A stretch of 64,000 nt of DNA from NCBI GenBank assembly GCA_963971575.1, contig OZ020625.1:310001-374000 (forward strand), given 5' to 3'. The notes beneath the pieces were generated by a model, which made no database searches, was not told the origin of the DNA, and was given only the letters and a program-made list of their open reading frames with translations. The position numbers and the translations under genes were made by a program. This document shows positions 32,301-42,209 of this stretch, in pieces; position 1 is the stretch's first letter; every line of letters begins with the position of its first letter. Origin of the DNA: Liopterus haemorrhoidalis (Eukaryota > Arthropoda > Insecta > Coleoptera > Dytiscidae).

Positions 32301-32925
32301 CTTAGCCACCATTATAAGCTAATTTAAAAAAAATACTATTCTTCATTTATGTTTTTTTTTTTTTTTGAAAATAATATATTTTTTTTGTGACCGTTTTGGT
32401 GTCGCTGTTTATTTCTTTGTGTGATCATTTAGTTTTCATCTCTCTCGTCTTCTTGGTCATCTTTGTTTTTTCCGTTTCTCTGAAATGTGGTAATTGAAAG
32501 AATCCACAGTGATTTGATATCAATAGGTCAAACTCATCATGTTTCCATCCACGTTCATCAATTCACTATTTTATCAATTATCCTGATTGCTAAAACAGAA
32601 AAAAAAAACAACCGTTATCCTTTTACCGTTTTCGAGTCGGTATGTTCATTTCATTGAAACGGTTGAGTTATTGACGCAAGGATATGTTAACGTGTTGGCT
32701 TAATTATCCTGGGAAATTACCGATATTAGCAGGCATCCTGTGGCTCTGTCCCACAGGACTCAAACCACAAACAGCTGCACGCTGTGCACAGTCAAAACCA
32801 ACACATCGTTTAACAGCTCTCTCTCAGGGTTTCGTAGAAATCTAATCGATGTACTGTTGAAAAAAATATATATATATTTTTAATTCATGGCTATATATAT
32901 GTTATACAAGGGGTGATCGGACAGT
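32300..32925. other. Unique-looking stretch, no gene seen
   Basis: No repeat shared with the rest of the window and no supported ORF. Confidence 0.3.
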
Positions 32926-32933
32926 ATACAGCA

Positions 32934-33060
32934 GTGGTTCCCAACCTTTTTTGTGGTGAGCACCCCTTTGAATGTGAAAATAAGCTCCCGCACCCCCATA
33001 AAAAATGTGTTCAGATTTTTTCAGTTGAGTCATATTTATATGTCAAATTGATCAAAATTA
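32934..33060 (+). mobile_element. hAT-type end fragment
   Basis: CAGTGGTTCCCAACCTTTTT followed by GAGCACCCCTTTGAATG is a typical hAT MITE terminus. No right end is found before the Helentron-like copy at 33396. Confidence 0.5.
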
Positions 33061-33395
33061 AAAGTGAAAAGCAAAAAAAAAAGGAAATCGCATGAATATT
33101 CCTTTAAAATTGATCAAATTAATTGATGTAGCATTCAGCGTCTTCTTCATTACTGTCAAAATACAATCTTATTCTTTATTTTATGTTTCGCATTACATTT
33201 CCTAACATATTTTTAGAAATTTTGCTGCAAGCAAGAGATATTTTACGAGAAAATACACATGCTTGAAATTCTACGAAATAGAGCTGTATTTCTATGAAGG
33301 AAATTTGACTACTGTAAAGTATTTAGATTTTCTGGAAAATAGTTTTCAAGATTTATTTGACGATGTACCCATAGCTAACAGAATTCTGCTTCTAA

Positions 33396-33687
33396 ATCGG
33401 CGTTTTTTACCAAAAGTTGATCAACTCGTGCCATTGATGTCAAAAGCTTAAATATGAAGTTACATAAAAATCCTTTTAGCCGAATTTGCTCTGCACGTGT
33501 ACACAGAGAGACGGACGGGTAGGCAGACAGACAGACAGACAGACAGATAGACAGACCGACAGACATCATGCTAAAAATAGTCAAAACGTTATGTAGGGAC
33601 CTCAATTCGTGGAGATCCATCGAAATCTCGAAATGTCAAAATCGGTATGATCACAATACCTCCCTTATATGTTGGCGGTCGGTAAAA
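33396..33687 (-). mobile_element. Helentron-like element, 5' portion
   Basis: ACCGACCGCCAACATATAAG, block, (GTCY)n (33505-33563), GTGTACACGTGCAGAGCAAA and TTGATCAACTTTTGGTAAAA on the minus strand. It is truncated at about 33396. Confidence 0.75.
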
Positions 33688-33764
33688 ACGGCTGACAGAA
33701 TTATATTTAGCAGGCTCTTATCATATAACAGACACATTTTCAAGTATTTAATGTAAAAAATCAA

Positions 33765-34345
33765 GGGGCGGTAGTCCAAAAATTAGTATACCGTAATTTT
33801 TCTTTCTACAAAAACATCATTTTTTGAGAGACCGTATCTCAAAAACTAAAAAATATATCAAAAAACGGTTAACGCCATTAGATTAGGCAGGTTTTTTTTT
33901 ATATAGGAAGTAATACTACAGCGGGTTTTGAACCCGCGTGATCTGTAGAAAAATTTCCAAAAACAATTGAAATAGTACATTGTAATTTTTGTATCTACTA
34001 AAACGTATTTTTTTGAGAGGCCGTATCTCAAAAACTAAAAGAGATATCAAAAAACTGTTGATGCCATTGGATTAAGCAGGTTTTTGTTATATAATGAGTA
34101 AGGCTACAGCAGGTTTCGAACCCGGGTCTGTGATCTGTAGAAAAATTTCCAAAAACAATTGAAATAGTACATTGTAATTTTTGTATCTACTAAAACATAT
34201 TTTTTTGAGAAGCCATATCTCAAAAACTAAAATAGATATCAAAAAACTGTTGACGCCATTGGGTTAAGCAGGTTTTTGTTATATAATGAGTAAGGTTACA
34301 GCGGGTTTCGAACCCGGGTCTGTGATCTGTAGAATTCTTTCCACA
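33765..34345. repeat. About 185-bp tandem repeat, three units
   Basis: Each unit has TATCTCAAAAACTAAAA, GTT(A/G)(A/T)(C/T)GCCATT(A/G)G, a T-rich run, then CAGCGGGTTTCGAACCCG-type text and TGTAGAAAAATTTCCAAAA. The GGTTTCGAACCCG palindrome resembles a tRNA B-box arm, but no A box is present. Related single units flank the DD41D copy 3 (41130-41215 and 42255-42340). Confidence 0.75.
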
Positions 34346-34917
34346 GAGAGTCGACAGTTGCAAGATTAAAATTTTGTCAAGTGATTGAACCGTCGTTCTT
34401 GTGTGAATTTTTCCTGAATCCATCCCTGTTAAGGGCTAACATAAACATGAAGGGGTGAAAATCGTGTCATAGATGAAGTTGATAAATAAGAAGAAAGGAA
34501 AACTGGCGAGGATCTGATTGAATAAGAGCGTATGGAGCATAGAAATTTCCACTTTATCTCCAAAATGTTTTCCAGAGGCTTAATTTCATATTGTAGACAT
34601 AATGTACACAGTGAAGCCTTTAAAGTAACATTCCCTTCGCATTCGACCGCCATTTTATGTTCTTCACTTGAAAAATGATACCACAACAAAGTCAATGATT
34701 TAGAAACTTCAAGAAAAATATACAAGGAAAATTAACATCTAATAATATTTTATTTAACAAGCATCTAATCATGTAACATTTGGGACGCGGGACTTTTAGG
34801 GGCGGCAGGTGAACATATGATACGCCTTCAATATGAGTTTGAACTCACTACAGTAATTTTGTTGTCCGTAGCGATATTTTTCGTGAAACAGTTTTTTCTA
34901 GTGCGTTCTAAAAATGA

Positions 34918-36234
34918 CATTAATTTCGAGCAACGGTGTGCTATCAGGTTTTGCTTCAGACTTGGGCACAGTAACAGAAACATTTGCAAAACTTCAGCAG
35001 GTCTACGGAGACAGTGTTTTGTCAAGGACCCAGGTTTTTTGGTGGTTTAAGGAGGGGGGGAGGTTCTTATAACCACATTTTAAGCATATTTTTGTGATTT
35101 TTTTTCAAATCTATGGTTGAATTTATTCATTTTCAAACTAAGTACATATATAAAGTATGTTTTGAAGAAGATACAAAAAAATTTTGAAGGCAAAATATGG
35201 CGAAATGAGCCAGCTGTGGCAAATCTTCTCAGACTCCGGGAAAAAAATTAGATTTTGCGGTGACCAGCATAACTCGTCACTGGATCATCTGAAATCAAAA
35301 ATCCAAAAAGATATTGTTAGTTTATGAGTTTGCCGAGGTAACGACGTTGAGATATTTTTTTTTCATGGTTTTTTTTATTTAACAATCACAAATATACTCA
35401 TTTGTAGGGGGAATTAATTTTTTTTTTTTTTGGCTTCTATGTAACGCTAAAAACTGAAAAATAATTTTAAAAATAAAAACTCAACGTCATTACCTCGGCA
35501 AACTCATAAACTAACAAAATCTTTTTGGATTTTTAATTTCAGACGATCCAGTGACGAGTTATGCTGGTCACCGCAAAATCTAATTTTTTTCCCGGAGTCT
35601 GAGAAGATTTGCCACAGCTGGCTCATTTCGCCATATTTTGCCTTCAAAATTTTTTTGTATCTTCTTCAAAACATACTTTATATATGTACTTAGTTTGAAA
35701 ATGAATAAATTTAACCATAGATTTGAAAAAATATGCTTAAAATGTGGTTATCAGAGACTACCCCCCCTCTTAAGGTATTTTCAGAAGGAAGAGAGTTGAT
35801 TGAAGATGAACCACGCAGCGGAAGGCCTTCATCTTCAAGAAGCGATGAAAATGTCGACAGAATCCGGGATCTTGTGCGTTCAGATCGTCGGTTGACAGTC
35901 TGATCGGGGAAGAGTTGAATTTGACTCACACTACCGTTCATCAGATTTTGACCAATGAATTAGGGTTGAAATTGATCACACAAAAATTTCAATAAATTTT
36001 TGGCCAATAAAAACATTCCTGTGGCGCCTCAGCCTCCTTATTCGCCTGACTTGAGTCCTTGTGACTTTTTCCTCTTCCCAAGATTGAAAAATCACCTCAA
36101 GGGACGTCATTTTGGGACACTCGAAAACATTCAAACGTCCGTAACCGACCAGGAGAAAGTTATTCCAGTATCCGAGTTCCAGCACTGCTATGAGGATTGG
36201 AAGAACCGTCTCCAGCGCTGTGTGGCTTCCCAAT
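34918..36234 (+). pseudogene. mariner transposase remnant without catalytic centre
   Basis: It encodes a mariner helix-turn-helix (AIRFCFRLGHS-type start, then LSRTQVFWWF-type), is cut by the foldback, and resumes with SGRPSSSRSDENVDRIRDLV-like and TTVHQILTNELGLKLITQKF. An internal deletion then joins directly to a stop and FLANKNIPVAPQPPYSPDLS, then CDFFLFPRLKNHLKG and the C-terminus at about 36234. The first and second catalytic Asp regions are missing; the third (PCDFF) remains. The deletion junction is identical in copy 2. Confidence 0.8.
35051..35769. mobile_element. Long foldback element, subfamily B, in a mariner (TTAA duplication)
   Basis: Arms of about 340 bp, almost perfectly inverted. 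The outer parts are a G-run and GGTTCTTATAACCACATTTT-like sequence. Shared arm words are AGCCAGCTGTGGCAAATCTT, CCAGCATAACTCGTCACTGG and GTTAGTTTATGAGTTTGCCG. TTAA lies at 35047-35050 and 35770-35773, whereas the empty site in mariner copy 2 (about 52650) has one TTAA. No ORF. Confidence 0.88.
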
Positions 36235-36316
36235 AAAGTTATTTTGAGGGAGACAATATTGAATTGTAATTCTATTCGAATAATTTTTTTTTAAATCATT
36301 CCGGTTATTTGTTCAT

Positions 36317-36631
36317 TTATACATGCATACATACAGACGTACATGTGCATTTAGTTGCTGGGAACGGGAGGGGGACGGATGATGGTAGAGCGGGGGGGGG
36401 GGGGCACACGGTAACGTATTAAACTATGTATATAATGGTTCGTTTCATCTAATACCACATCAAAGGATTCTGATCGAACCCGAATATAGAGATTTCAAGA
36501 ATCCAGTTATCCTTAAAATACGGGACAAGGACAACAACCTCGTTTCGCTCTAGTGCAACCGAGAAAGCGCGCCCTAAACAATACATCATTGAAAAATAAA
36601 TTTTGAAATGAAAATATAAGATATCAATACC
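36317..36631. other. No gene seen; long G-run
   Basis: It contains a G-run at about 36392-36404 and otherwise unique sequence. The frame at 36449-36736 on the minus strand extends into the neighbouring TIR and is not convincing. Confidence 0.3.
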
Positions 36632-36633
36632 TA

Positions 36634-37884
36634 CAGTGAATTTATATTTTAATGCAACATGTACTATGTCATTAACATGGATACAGTTTTTGACAGCAAT
36701 ATAAATCGTGTTCATTTTCATTTGCAACATAGACAATTAGTGTGTATACTTTTGCTCATTGCTGATTTATAAATTAATCAACATGTATACAGATGAAGAA
36801 AAAATAATGATGGTAACTTGGTATAACTCCCAAATGAGTTTAAGAGAAGTTTCTGCTGTATTTAGTGCAACTTATCCAGATCGGCCAATACCAAATCCCT
36901 CTACAATTTCACTAGTTAATAAATTTCATCGCGAAGGATGTCTTAACTCAAAACATAATAAAAAAGAACAACATCCCACGTGCTTACAGAAGAGAAGCAG
37001 TTAGAAATATTATTACAAGTGGAAGAAAACAATCAAAATACTTTAAGATCAATTGCAAAAACCGTTGGTGTCAGTATTGGATCTGTTTTTAACTTCTTAA
37101 AAAAAGTTTCGATCATACAAATTTCAAAATCATCAAGAATTGTTAGAAAGGGACGCAGCAGTACGTATGTATTTTTGTTTTGAAATGTTTGAAAAAATTC
37201 CGACCCAACAATGCTTCAAAGAATTTTATTTACTTACGAAGCAACGTTTACTCTAAAAGTGCACAGACAAAATTTTAGGTACTGGAGTCGAGAAAATTTA
37301 TATTTGTTTCATTCCTCCCGAACTCAAAGGCCGCAAAAAATAAATGTTTAGGCAGGGATAATAGGAACCAATATTATAGGCCTTTTATTGACGGTAACCT
37401 TAATGCGGCAAAATATCTAGCCCTTTTGCAAAACCAAATATTACCTGCGTTGCGAAACCTGAATATTAATGGACAAGTATGGTTTCAACATGATGGCGTA
37501 CAAGTCCATTATTCTAGAATAGTTAAAGAATATTTACATAGAACTTTCCCAAATAGATTGCAAGAGGAGGGTCGATGAATTGGCCAGCGAGATCTCCGGA
37601 TTTGGCACCCAATGATTTTTTTACTGGGGATATTTAAAGGCCAAAGTATATAATGGAGAACTTAGGGATGTTGCTGAACTGCAAGACAAAATTGTTCAAG
37701 AGTCCAACAGTATACCTCAAGAGCAATTTCTGAATGTTTTGAATCATTTTTATGATCGCTTAACATTTTGTATGCAAATAAACGGAGAAACTTTTGAACA
37801 TTTATTATTTTTTATTAGTTATTTATTTATTTATTTTATTTGTATTTTCAATAAAATATTTTGATTTTGCTAGTAAATATGTTT
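36634..37884 (+). mobile_element. Long-TIR Tc1/mariner element, copy 1 (3' TIR lost)
   Basis: The left TIR CAGTGAATTTATATTTTAAT then GCAACATGTACTATGTCATT and TTTCATTTGCAACATAG matches the complete copy at 45013. The body is collinear with that copy up to GCTAGTAAATATG (37868-37880). The right TIR is then absent and replaced by a transposase-internal fragment. Confidence 0.85.
36783..37800 (+). pseudogene. DDE transposase pseudogene of the long-TIR family, copy 1
   Basis: The ATG at 36783 starts MYTDEEKIMMVTWYNSQMSL, an N-terminal helix-turn-helix. The frame breaks near 36990 and resumes with LTEEKQLEILLQVEENNQNT. The first catalytic region is damaged (TYEATFTLKVHRQ instead of [15 protein letters not shown]). 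The second (FQHDG) and third (SPDLAPNDFF) are recognisable near 37488 and 37600 in different frames. Multiple indels; dead. Confidence 0.8.
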
Positions 37885-37951
37885 TTGACGAAGCTACGTT
37901 TACTCTAAATGGTGAAGTGCACAGACAAAATTTTATGTACTGGAGTCGAGA
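37885..37951 (+). other. Displaced transposase fragment at a chimeric junction
   Basis: GACGAAGCTACGTTTACTCT + AAATGGTGAAGTGCACAGAC encodes [14 protein letters not shown], the first-Asp region of the long-TIR transposase. It stands alone after the element's 3' part and is followed immediately by the (GACR)n tract of a Helentron-like copy. It keeps the Asp and the residues lost in copy 1's own first-Asp region, so it came from another copy. Confidence 0.8.
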
Positions 37952-38106
37952 CGGACGGACAGACGGACAGACAGATCAACAGAAATCATGCTAAAAATAG
38001 TCAAAACTTTATGTAGGGAGCTCAATTCGTGGAGATCCATCGAAATCTCTAAATTTTAAAATCGGTATGATCACAATACCTCCCTTATATATGTTGGCGG
38101 TCGGTA
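37952..38106 (-). mobile_element. Helentron-like element, 5' end fragment
   Basis: ACCGACCGCCAACATATATA, the conserved block and a short (GTCY)n tract, truncated at the tract and joined to transposase sequence at 37951. Confidence 0.75.
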
Positions 38107-38109
38107 AAA

Positions 38110-38800
38110 AAATTCATATTAAATTGGAAATCAAAATTCTTCATTAGGAGACCAAGAATTTATCGGGCAGCCCCCTTAGAATAGAACAGAAATATCTCCG
38201 TTTGGATTATCCACAAATGTAATATTTGAACTTGCATCCATTTTGAATTTTTGATGATAAAGATGTGAATAAATAAAAGGAGGAGTTGATATTTACATAG
38301 TTTCAGTCATAATCTCGTCGATTAATCGAATCAGTTATGTAGATTGCAGTGGAAAACTTTTTCGTCTTTTATTCATGATTTGATGAATAATAGAAAGTGC
38401 TGATGAATTAAAGGACGACAATCAGGATACAGATACTCTCCCAGGATTATTGTCTTTAAGATCAGGAGCAGCGACGGCGACAGGACGAAGGACGAAGGAC
38501 GAATTACATTTAGCTACATCCAAAATACATGATTTACTCGCTGTTCTTTTTAAACTACTCAGGAAGTCATCAAATATGAAACGAAAATTCAAATGTCACT
38601 AAGACTGAATTTATAAAAATAGATTTAGTTAATTTTTATTTACTTTGTAAATATTCAAATGATATTGAAGAAGCGTGCGCTTGCACTGAGCGAGGGGATT
38701 TTTTTTTGAAATGATATTAGATTGTATAATGCAACGTGCGAACACACGTGTTCCTAATCTGTACACCAGTGCCTCTCAAACGTCTACAGTTTACAATTTC
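38110..38800. other. Unique-looking stretch, no gene seen
   Basis: It has a short repeat GGACGAAGGACGAAGGACGA near 38483-38502 and a possible hAT end (CAGTGCCTCTCAAACGTC) near 38767. No coding sequence recognised. Confidence 0.3.
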
Positions 38801-38808
38801 ATCATTAA

Positions 38809-39067
38809 GGCCCGGTTTTTGCACCTTCAGATAAAGTCCCAGGTAACTATCTGACAGATAAGGTTATTTGTAACTTCATCTGCTGAGTAAATGTCATCCC
38901 TTCTTTCTATACAAATGTATCTATCAGATAGTTATCTAACAGATAATGAGACTGACGTATTGGATTCACTGACTGGTATTGACATTTATTCAGCAGATGA
39001 AGTTACAAATAACCTTATCTGTCAGATAGTTACCTGGGACTTTATCTGAAGGTGGAAAGACCGGGCC
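38809..39067. mobile_element. TTAA MITE, 259 bp, with about 90-bp TIRs
   Basis: TTAA (38805-38808) + GGCCCGGTTTTTGCACCTTC on the left, and the complement ending CCGGGCC + TTAA (39068-39071) on the right. The arms extend through AGGTAACTATCTGACAGATA to CTGCTGA. No ORF. The TTAA target and GGCCCGG end distinguish it from the G-run foldbacks. Confidence 0.88.
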
Positions 39068-39358
39068 TTAATGTAGAACTAGGAAGATTACACTGGTCAA
39101 CAAATTTAAACTTTTTTTTGCTGACTTATTCTTATTAGGGGTGCTGATTTCAAAAATGTTAACAGTTTCTGCCTATCACGTCAAATTTTTGTTCTATCGT
39201 ATTTTGACTTTTTTCACCTTTTCACGTTCTGATATACGTCTACTTTAATTTCAATTGGCCGGTGAGAATAGATTTAAATGTTGGAGACCCAAACATAACA
39301 CACGAACCTTTGGTAAACGAACAAAAATCATTTTCCCCCCTCTTCATATCAGGGTCTA

Positions 39359-39872
39359 ATGAAGCAGTTTGTAAAAGCGTTGAATAAAGATGGTGACTGT
39401 TTCAAATATATATCTGAAACATTTCAAAGTCTCAGTAATGAGAAGCTAAAAGCTGGCATTTTTGACGGACCACAAATTAGAATATTAGTGAATGATTCAC
39501 ATTTCACTGTACATATGGATGATATGGAGAAGAATGCATGGCAGTCTTACGTGGCGCTCATCAAAAATTTTCTTGGGAATAAAAAAGCAAAAAACTATTT
39601 GGAGGTCAATTTGATTGAAAATTATCATCATCTGGGGTGCAACATGAGCGTGAAATTTTTTAAACAGTCATCTTGCCAAATTTCCTGTCAATTTTGGAGA
39701 TGTTAGTGATGAACAGGGTGAACGTTTCCATCAGGATTTAAAAGAGATGGAGAGACGTTATCAAGGAAGGTGGGATACTCACATGATAGCTGACTACTGT
39801 TGGAGTATTAAAAGAGACTTATCGGGAATGGTGCATTCCAGAAGATCTTACAAACGATTTAATTCTCAATAA
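39359..39872 (+). pseudogene. Fragment of an unrecognised protein with one frameshift
   Basis: Frame 39359-39706 begins MKQFVKALNKDGDCFKYISE and runs through FDGPQIRILVNDSHFTVHMD and KNAWQSYVALIKNFLGNKKA to LGCNMSVKFFKQ. A small deletion near 39660 shifts the frame; the continuation encodes HLAKFPVNFGDVSDEQGERF, HQDLKEMERRYQGRWDTHMI, ADYCWSIKRDL and ends at a stop near 39870. The composition is clearly coding-like. I recall similar C-terminal text in multicopy, probably transposon-associated arthropod proteins, but cannot name a family or verify it. The N-terminal part is missing. Confidence 0.6.
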
Positions 39873-40206
39873 TCATTAGTAAATCCACATTTTACAAAGC
39901 TACCAACTTAATAAATATACATTGTAGTTATAAAATATTATCCAGTAATGTATTCCCGATGGTTTTAATACAAAGTTTATAACCGAGATGATATATTACT
40001 GTAGAGAGAATATAGTTATTGGTGGTAGAGTATTTGCCTGTTGTCTTAAGATAGACCATTAAAAATCTAATTTCCAAGGAATATCTGAGAAAATCTTTTT
40101 CTACCAGAAAACTCATAAATTACCTAGTCATTTATTATCGCGGAGTTGCATGCGCAAAAATACTGCACATTATGCAATTATTAACAGAAAAATATAGATA
40201 ATAACT
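39873..40206. other. No gene seen
   Basis: AT-rich sequence 3' of the broken ORF. Nothing recognised. Confidence 0.3.
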
Positions 40207-40400
40207 ATGGAGAAATATTGCCAAATAGGAGAAGTGACTAGGAGGGGGTGGGGAAATAGGGGAAATAGGGAGTGGGGAAGTAGGGGAAGTAGGGGTGGGG
40301 AAAAAGGGGAAGAATGGGGTGGGGAAATAGGGGAAGTAGGAGGCTGGGGAAATAGGGGAAGTGGCCGAGGGGTAGAGGGGCGGGAAAGTAGGGGAAAATT
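40207..40400 (+). repeat. Purine-rich G-run minisatellite
   Basis: GGGGAAATAGGGGAAGTAGG-like units with a periodicity of about 13-20 bp. The plus strand has many G3-G5 runs spaced by short A/T, capable of forming G-quadruplexes. The open frames on both strands (Gly/Arg-rich and Pro/Ser-rich) are by-products. Confidence 0.8.
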
Positions 40401-41230
40401 AATATTCAAATAAATTCTACGTTGGGTCCCTGCTGGAGATTATTAAAAATTAATTTGACTCTGTCTAATTCCCAGATTTATTTTGATAGATTTCAAAATG
40501 GAATTTTTTTGACTTTGTATTGGAGCGAATATTGTTCCAACAGATTTTTTTAAGCTCCACTTGAGTTGTAATCTCCACAGATAGATAGCTCTATGTTGAT
40601 CCTCTTACTATAAGACTACTCTACAATACTACAAAACTCAATCTTTTTTCTATAGAGGAGATATTTTAACAATCATCTCGAGTATTGTAATTTTGAAAAA
40701 TATTTTGTATTTTATAAAATGCCACTAATGTGACATGTGGGGAACTTTGCTAACCTAGTTTTTTTTTTTTTTTCAGTTCATGTCTTGTAGGTCGATTTCG
40801 ATGTCTTGCGAAAGCTTTCGTATATCAAATACAAACTGTGCTTCATAAGCTTGTAACGAGCTTATATGGAAACTAAAGTGCAAGCTTAATGTATGTCAGC
40901 AGTACCAAACAATCACCGTCTCGAGTTACTGGCCTATATTGCATCACTCGGGAAATTTTTGTCGTAATAGATTTGGGTGCATATTTCAAAAATGGAAATA
41001 AATATAAAAAAATAGATCAACCCATTTAATTTGGTGTTTCTTAGTTGTATTAGAAACAAATTTTAAGTTTTTTAAAGTTGCAGAAAAGGGCACAATATAA
41101 ATTTTTTTCCAACTGAGATTAATAGAATTTTTGTTAGTTTTTAGAGGTTATATCTCAGAACTCGAAAAAGATATCAAAAATCAGTTGACGCCATTCAATT
41201 TATTACATTTTTATTGTATAGTTTTTAAAT
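40400..41230. other. AT-rich stretch; single unit of the 185-bp repeat at its end
   Basis: No gene. 41130-41215 (TATATCTCAGAACTCGAAAA, GTTGACGCCATTCAATTTAT) is a diverged unit of the 33765-34345 repeat and directly flanks DD41D copy 3. A related unit follows that element at 42255-42340. Confidence 0.45.
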
Positions 41231-41231
41231 T

Positions 41232-42098
41232 ATGGTAGAAAACGTGGAGAATGTTAATCAGTCTGTTCGTGACGACCCGAACCTTTCAATTCGGAAGCGC
41301 GCAAGTGCTTTAAATGTGCATAGATCATCATTACATCGCATTATGCACAAAGACCTAAAGCTGCACCCCTACAAAATTCAATTGGTGCAAGAATTAAAGC
41401 CCCAAGATGCCAGTCAGAGGCTTAATTTCGTAAATCAGGTGATTGAGCGATTTTCAACGTTTACCAACATTTTGTTTTCGGATGAAGCTCATTTTCATCT
41501 TAATGGCCACGTAAATAAGCAGAACTGCCGCTACTGGAGTGCAACGAATCCTAAACGCAAACATCAGAAACCCCTACATTCGCCTAAATTGACCGTATGG
41601 GCTGCGATGTCGGCGCGAGGAATTATCGGCCCTTACTTTTTTGCTGACGAAAGGGGGCGTGCAGTTACAGTGAATTCAGAGCGTTATGTGGAGATGTTAG
41701 ACAACTTCTTAGTACCTGAACTGCAAAACTTTCCTGACTATAACCAAAGAACATGGTTCAAACAGGACGGAGCAACTTCACACACGTCCAATATGTCTCT
41801 GCCACGTGTTCGTGAAATTTTCTCAGGCAAATTGATCTCCCGGAGAAGTGACATAAATTGGCCTCCACGCAGTCCAGATTTAACCCCTATGGACTTTTTC
41901 CTATGGGGTTATCTTAAATCTAAAGTTTACGCCAATAAACCGACTTCACTGGCGCATTTGAAAGAAAATATCCGTCACGAAATGGCAGCCATCCCTGAGT
42001 CCACCTGCCGAGACGTCATAAGTAATTTTACTGTTCGATTAAATGAGTGCCGAGAACGCGAGGGTCTACATTTAGACGATATTATTTTTAAGAAATAA
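41232..42098 (+). CDS. DD41D transposase, N-terminally truncated, catalytic part open
   Basis: A single open frame of 288 codons covers the second half of the DNA-binding region (RKRASALNVHRSSLHRIMHK) and the whole catalytic domain. The three acidic residues are in FSDEAHF, FKQDGATSHTS and SPDLTPMDFF; the last two are separated by 41 residues. The stop at 42096-42098 matches the natural C-terminus (HLDDIIFKK). The apparent ATG at 41232 comes from flanking sequence, so the first helix-turn-helix is absent and full function is unlikely. It repairs both frameshifts of copy 2 by comparison. Confidence 0.85.
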   Translation: MVENVENVNQSVRDDPNLSIRKRASALNVHRSSLHRIMHKDLKLHPYKIQLVQELKPQDASQRLNFVNQVIERFSTFTNILFSDEAHFHLNGHVNKQNCRYWSATNPKRKHQKPLHSPKLTVWAAMSARGIIGPYFFADERGRAVTVNSERYVEMLDNFLVPELQNFPDYNQRTWFKQDGATSHTSNMSLPRVREIFSGKLISRRSDINWPPRSPDLTPMDFFLWGYLKSKVYANKPTSLAHLKENIRHEMAAIPESTCRDVISNFTVRLNECREREGLHLDDIIFKK

Positions 42099-42204
42099 AT
42101 CCCCAAAAAGTGTATTTTAATAATTAATAAACATTTTTTCTATATACGGCTTACTTTTTTTTTAATCGATCCACTAAATATAAAATTTCTTTTGAGACAG
42201 CTTG
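41234..42204 (+). mobile_element. DD41D mariner element, copy 3 (5' truncated)
   Basis: Homology to copies 1 and 2 begins at GGTAGAAAACGTGGAG and runs to the 3' terminus TTTTGAGACAGCTTG with TA at 42205. The N-terminal 70-75 codons, leader and 5' TIR are missing. Confidence 0.88.
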
Positions 42205-42209
42205 TATAT

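Larger units (their letters stand above)
34890..36316 (+). mobile_element. Internally deleted mariner, copy 1, split by a foldback
   Basis: It matches the inverted copy at 52096-52782. The 3' end is decayed (CCGGTTATTTGTTCATTTAT) and the 5' end is uncertain. A 719-bp foldback with TTAA on both sides interrupts it at 35051-35769. Without the insert the sequence reads straight through as in copy 2 (GGTGGTTTAAGGTATTTTCA). Confidence 0.8.

Noticed and set aside
34429..34725. 98-codon minus frame
   Set aside because: Open but without any motif, no repeat partner in the window and no splice context; length is compatible with chance.
35976..36233. 85-codon minus frame (and 52184-52441 plus)
   Set aside because: Antisense of the mariner C-terminal part, seen identically in both copies.
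40170..40413. Pro/Ser-rich minus frame and Gly/Arg-rich plus frame
   Set aside because: Both are translations of the purine minisatellite.
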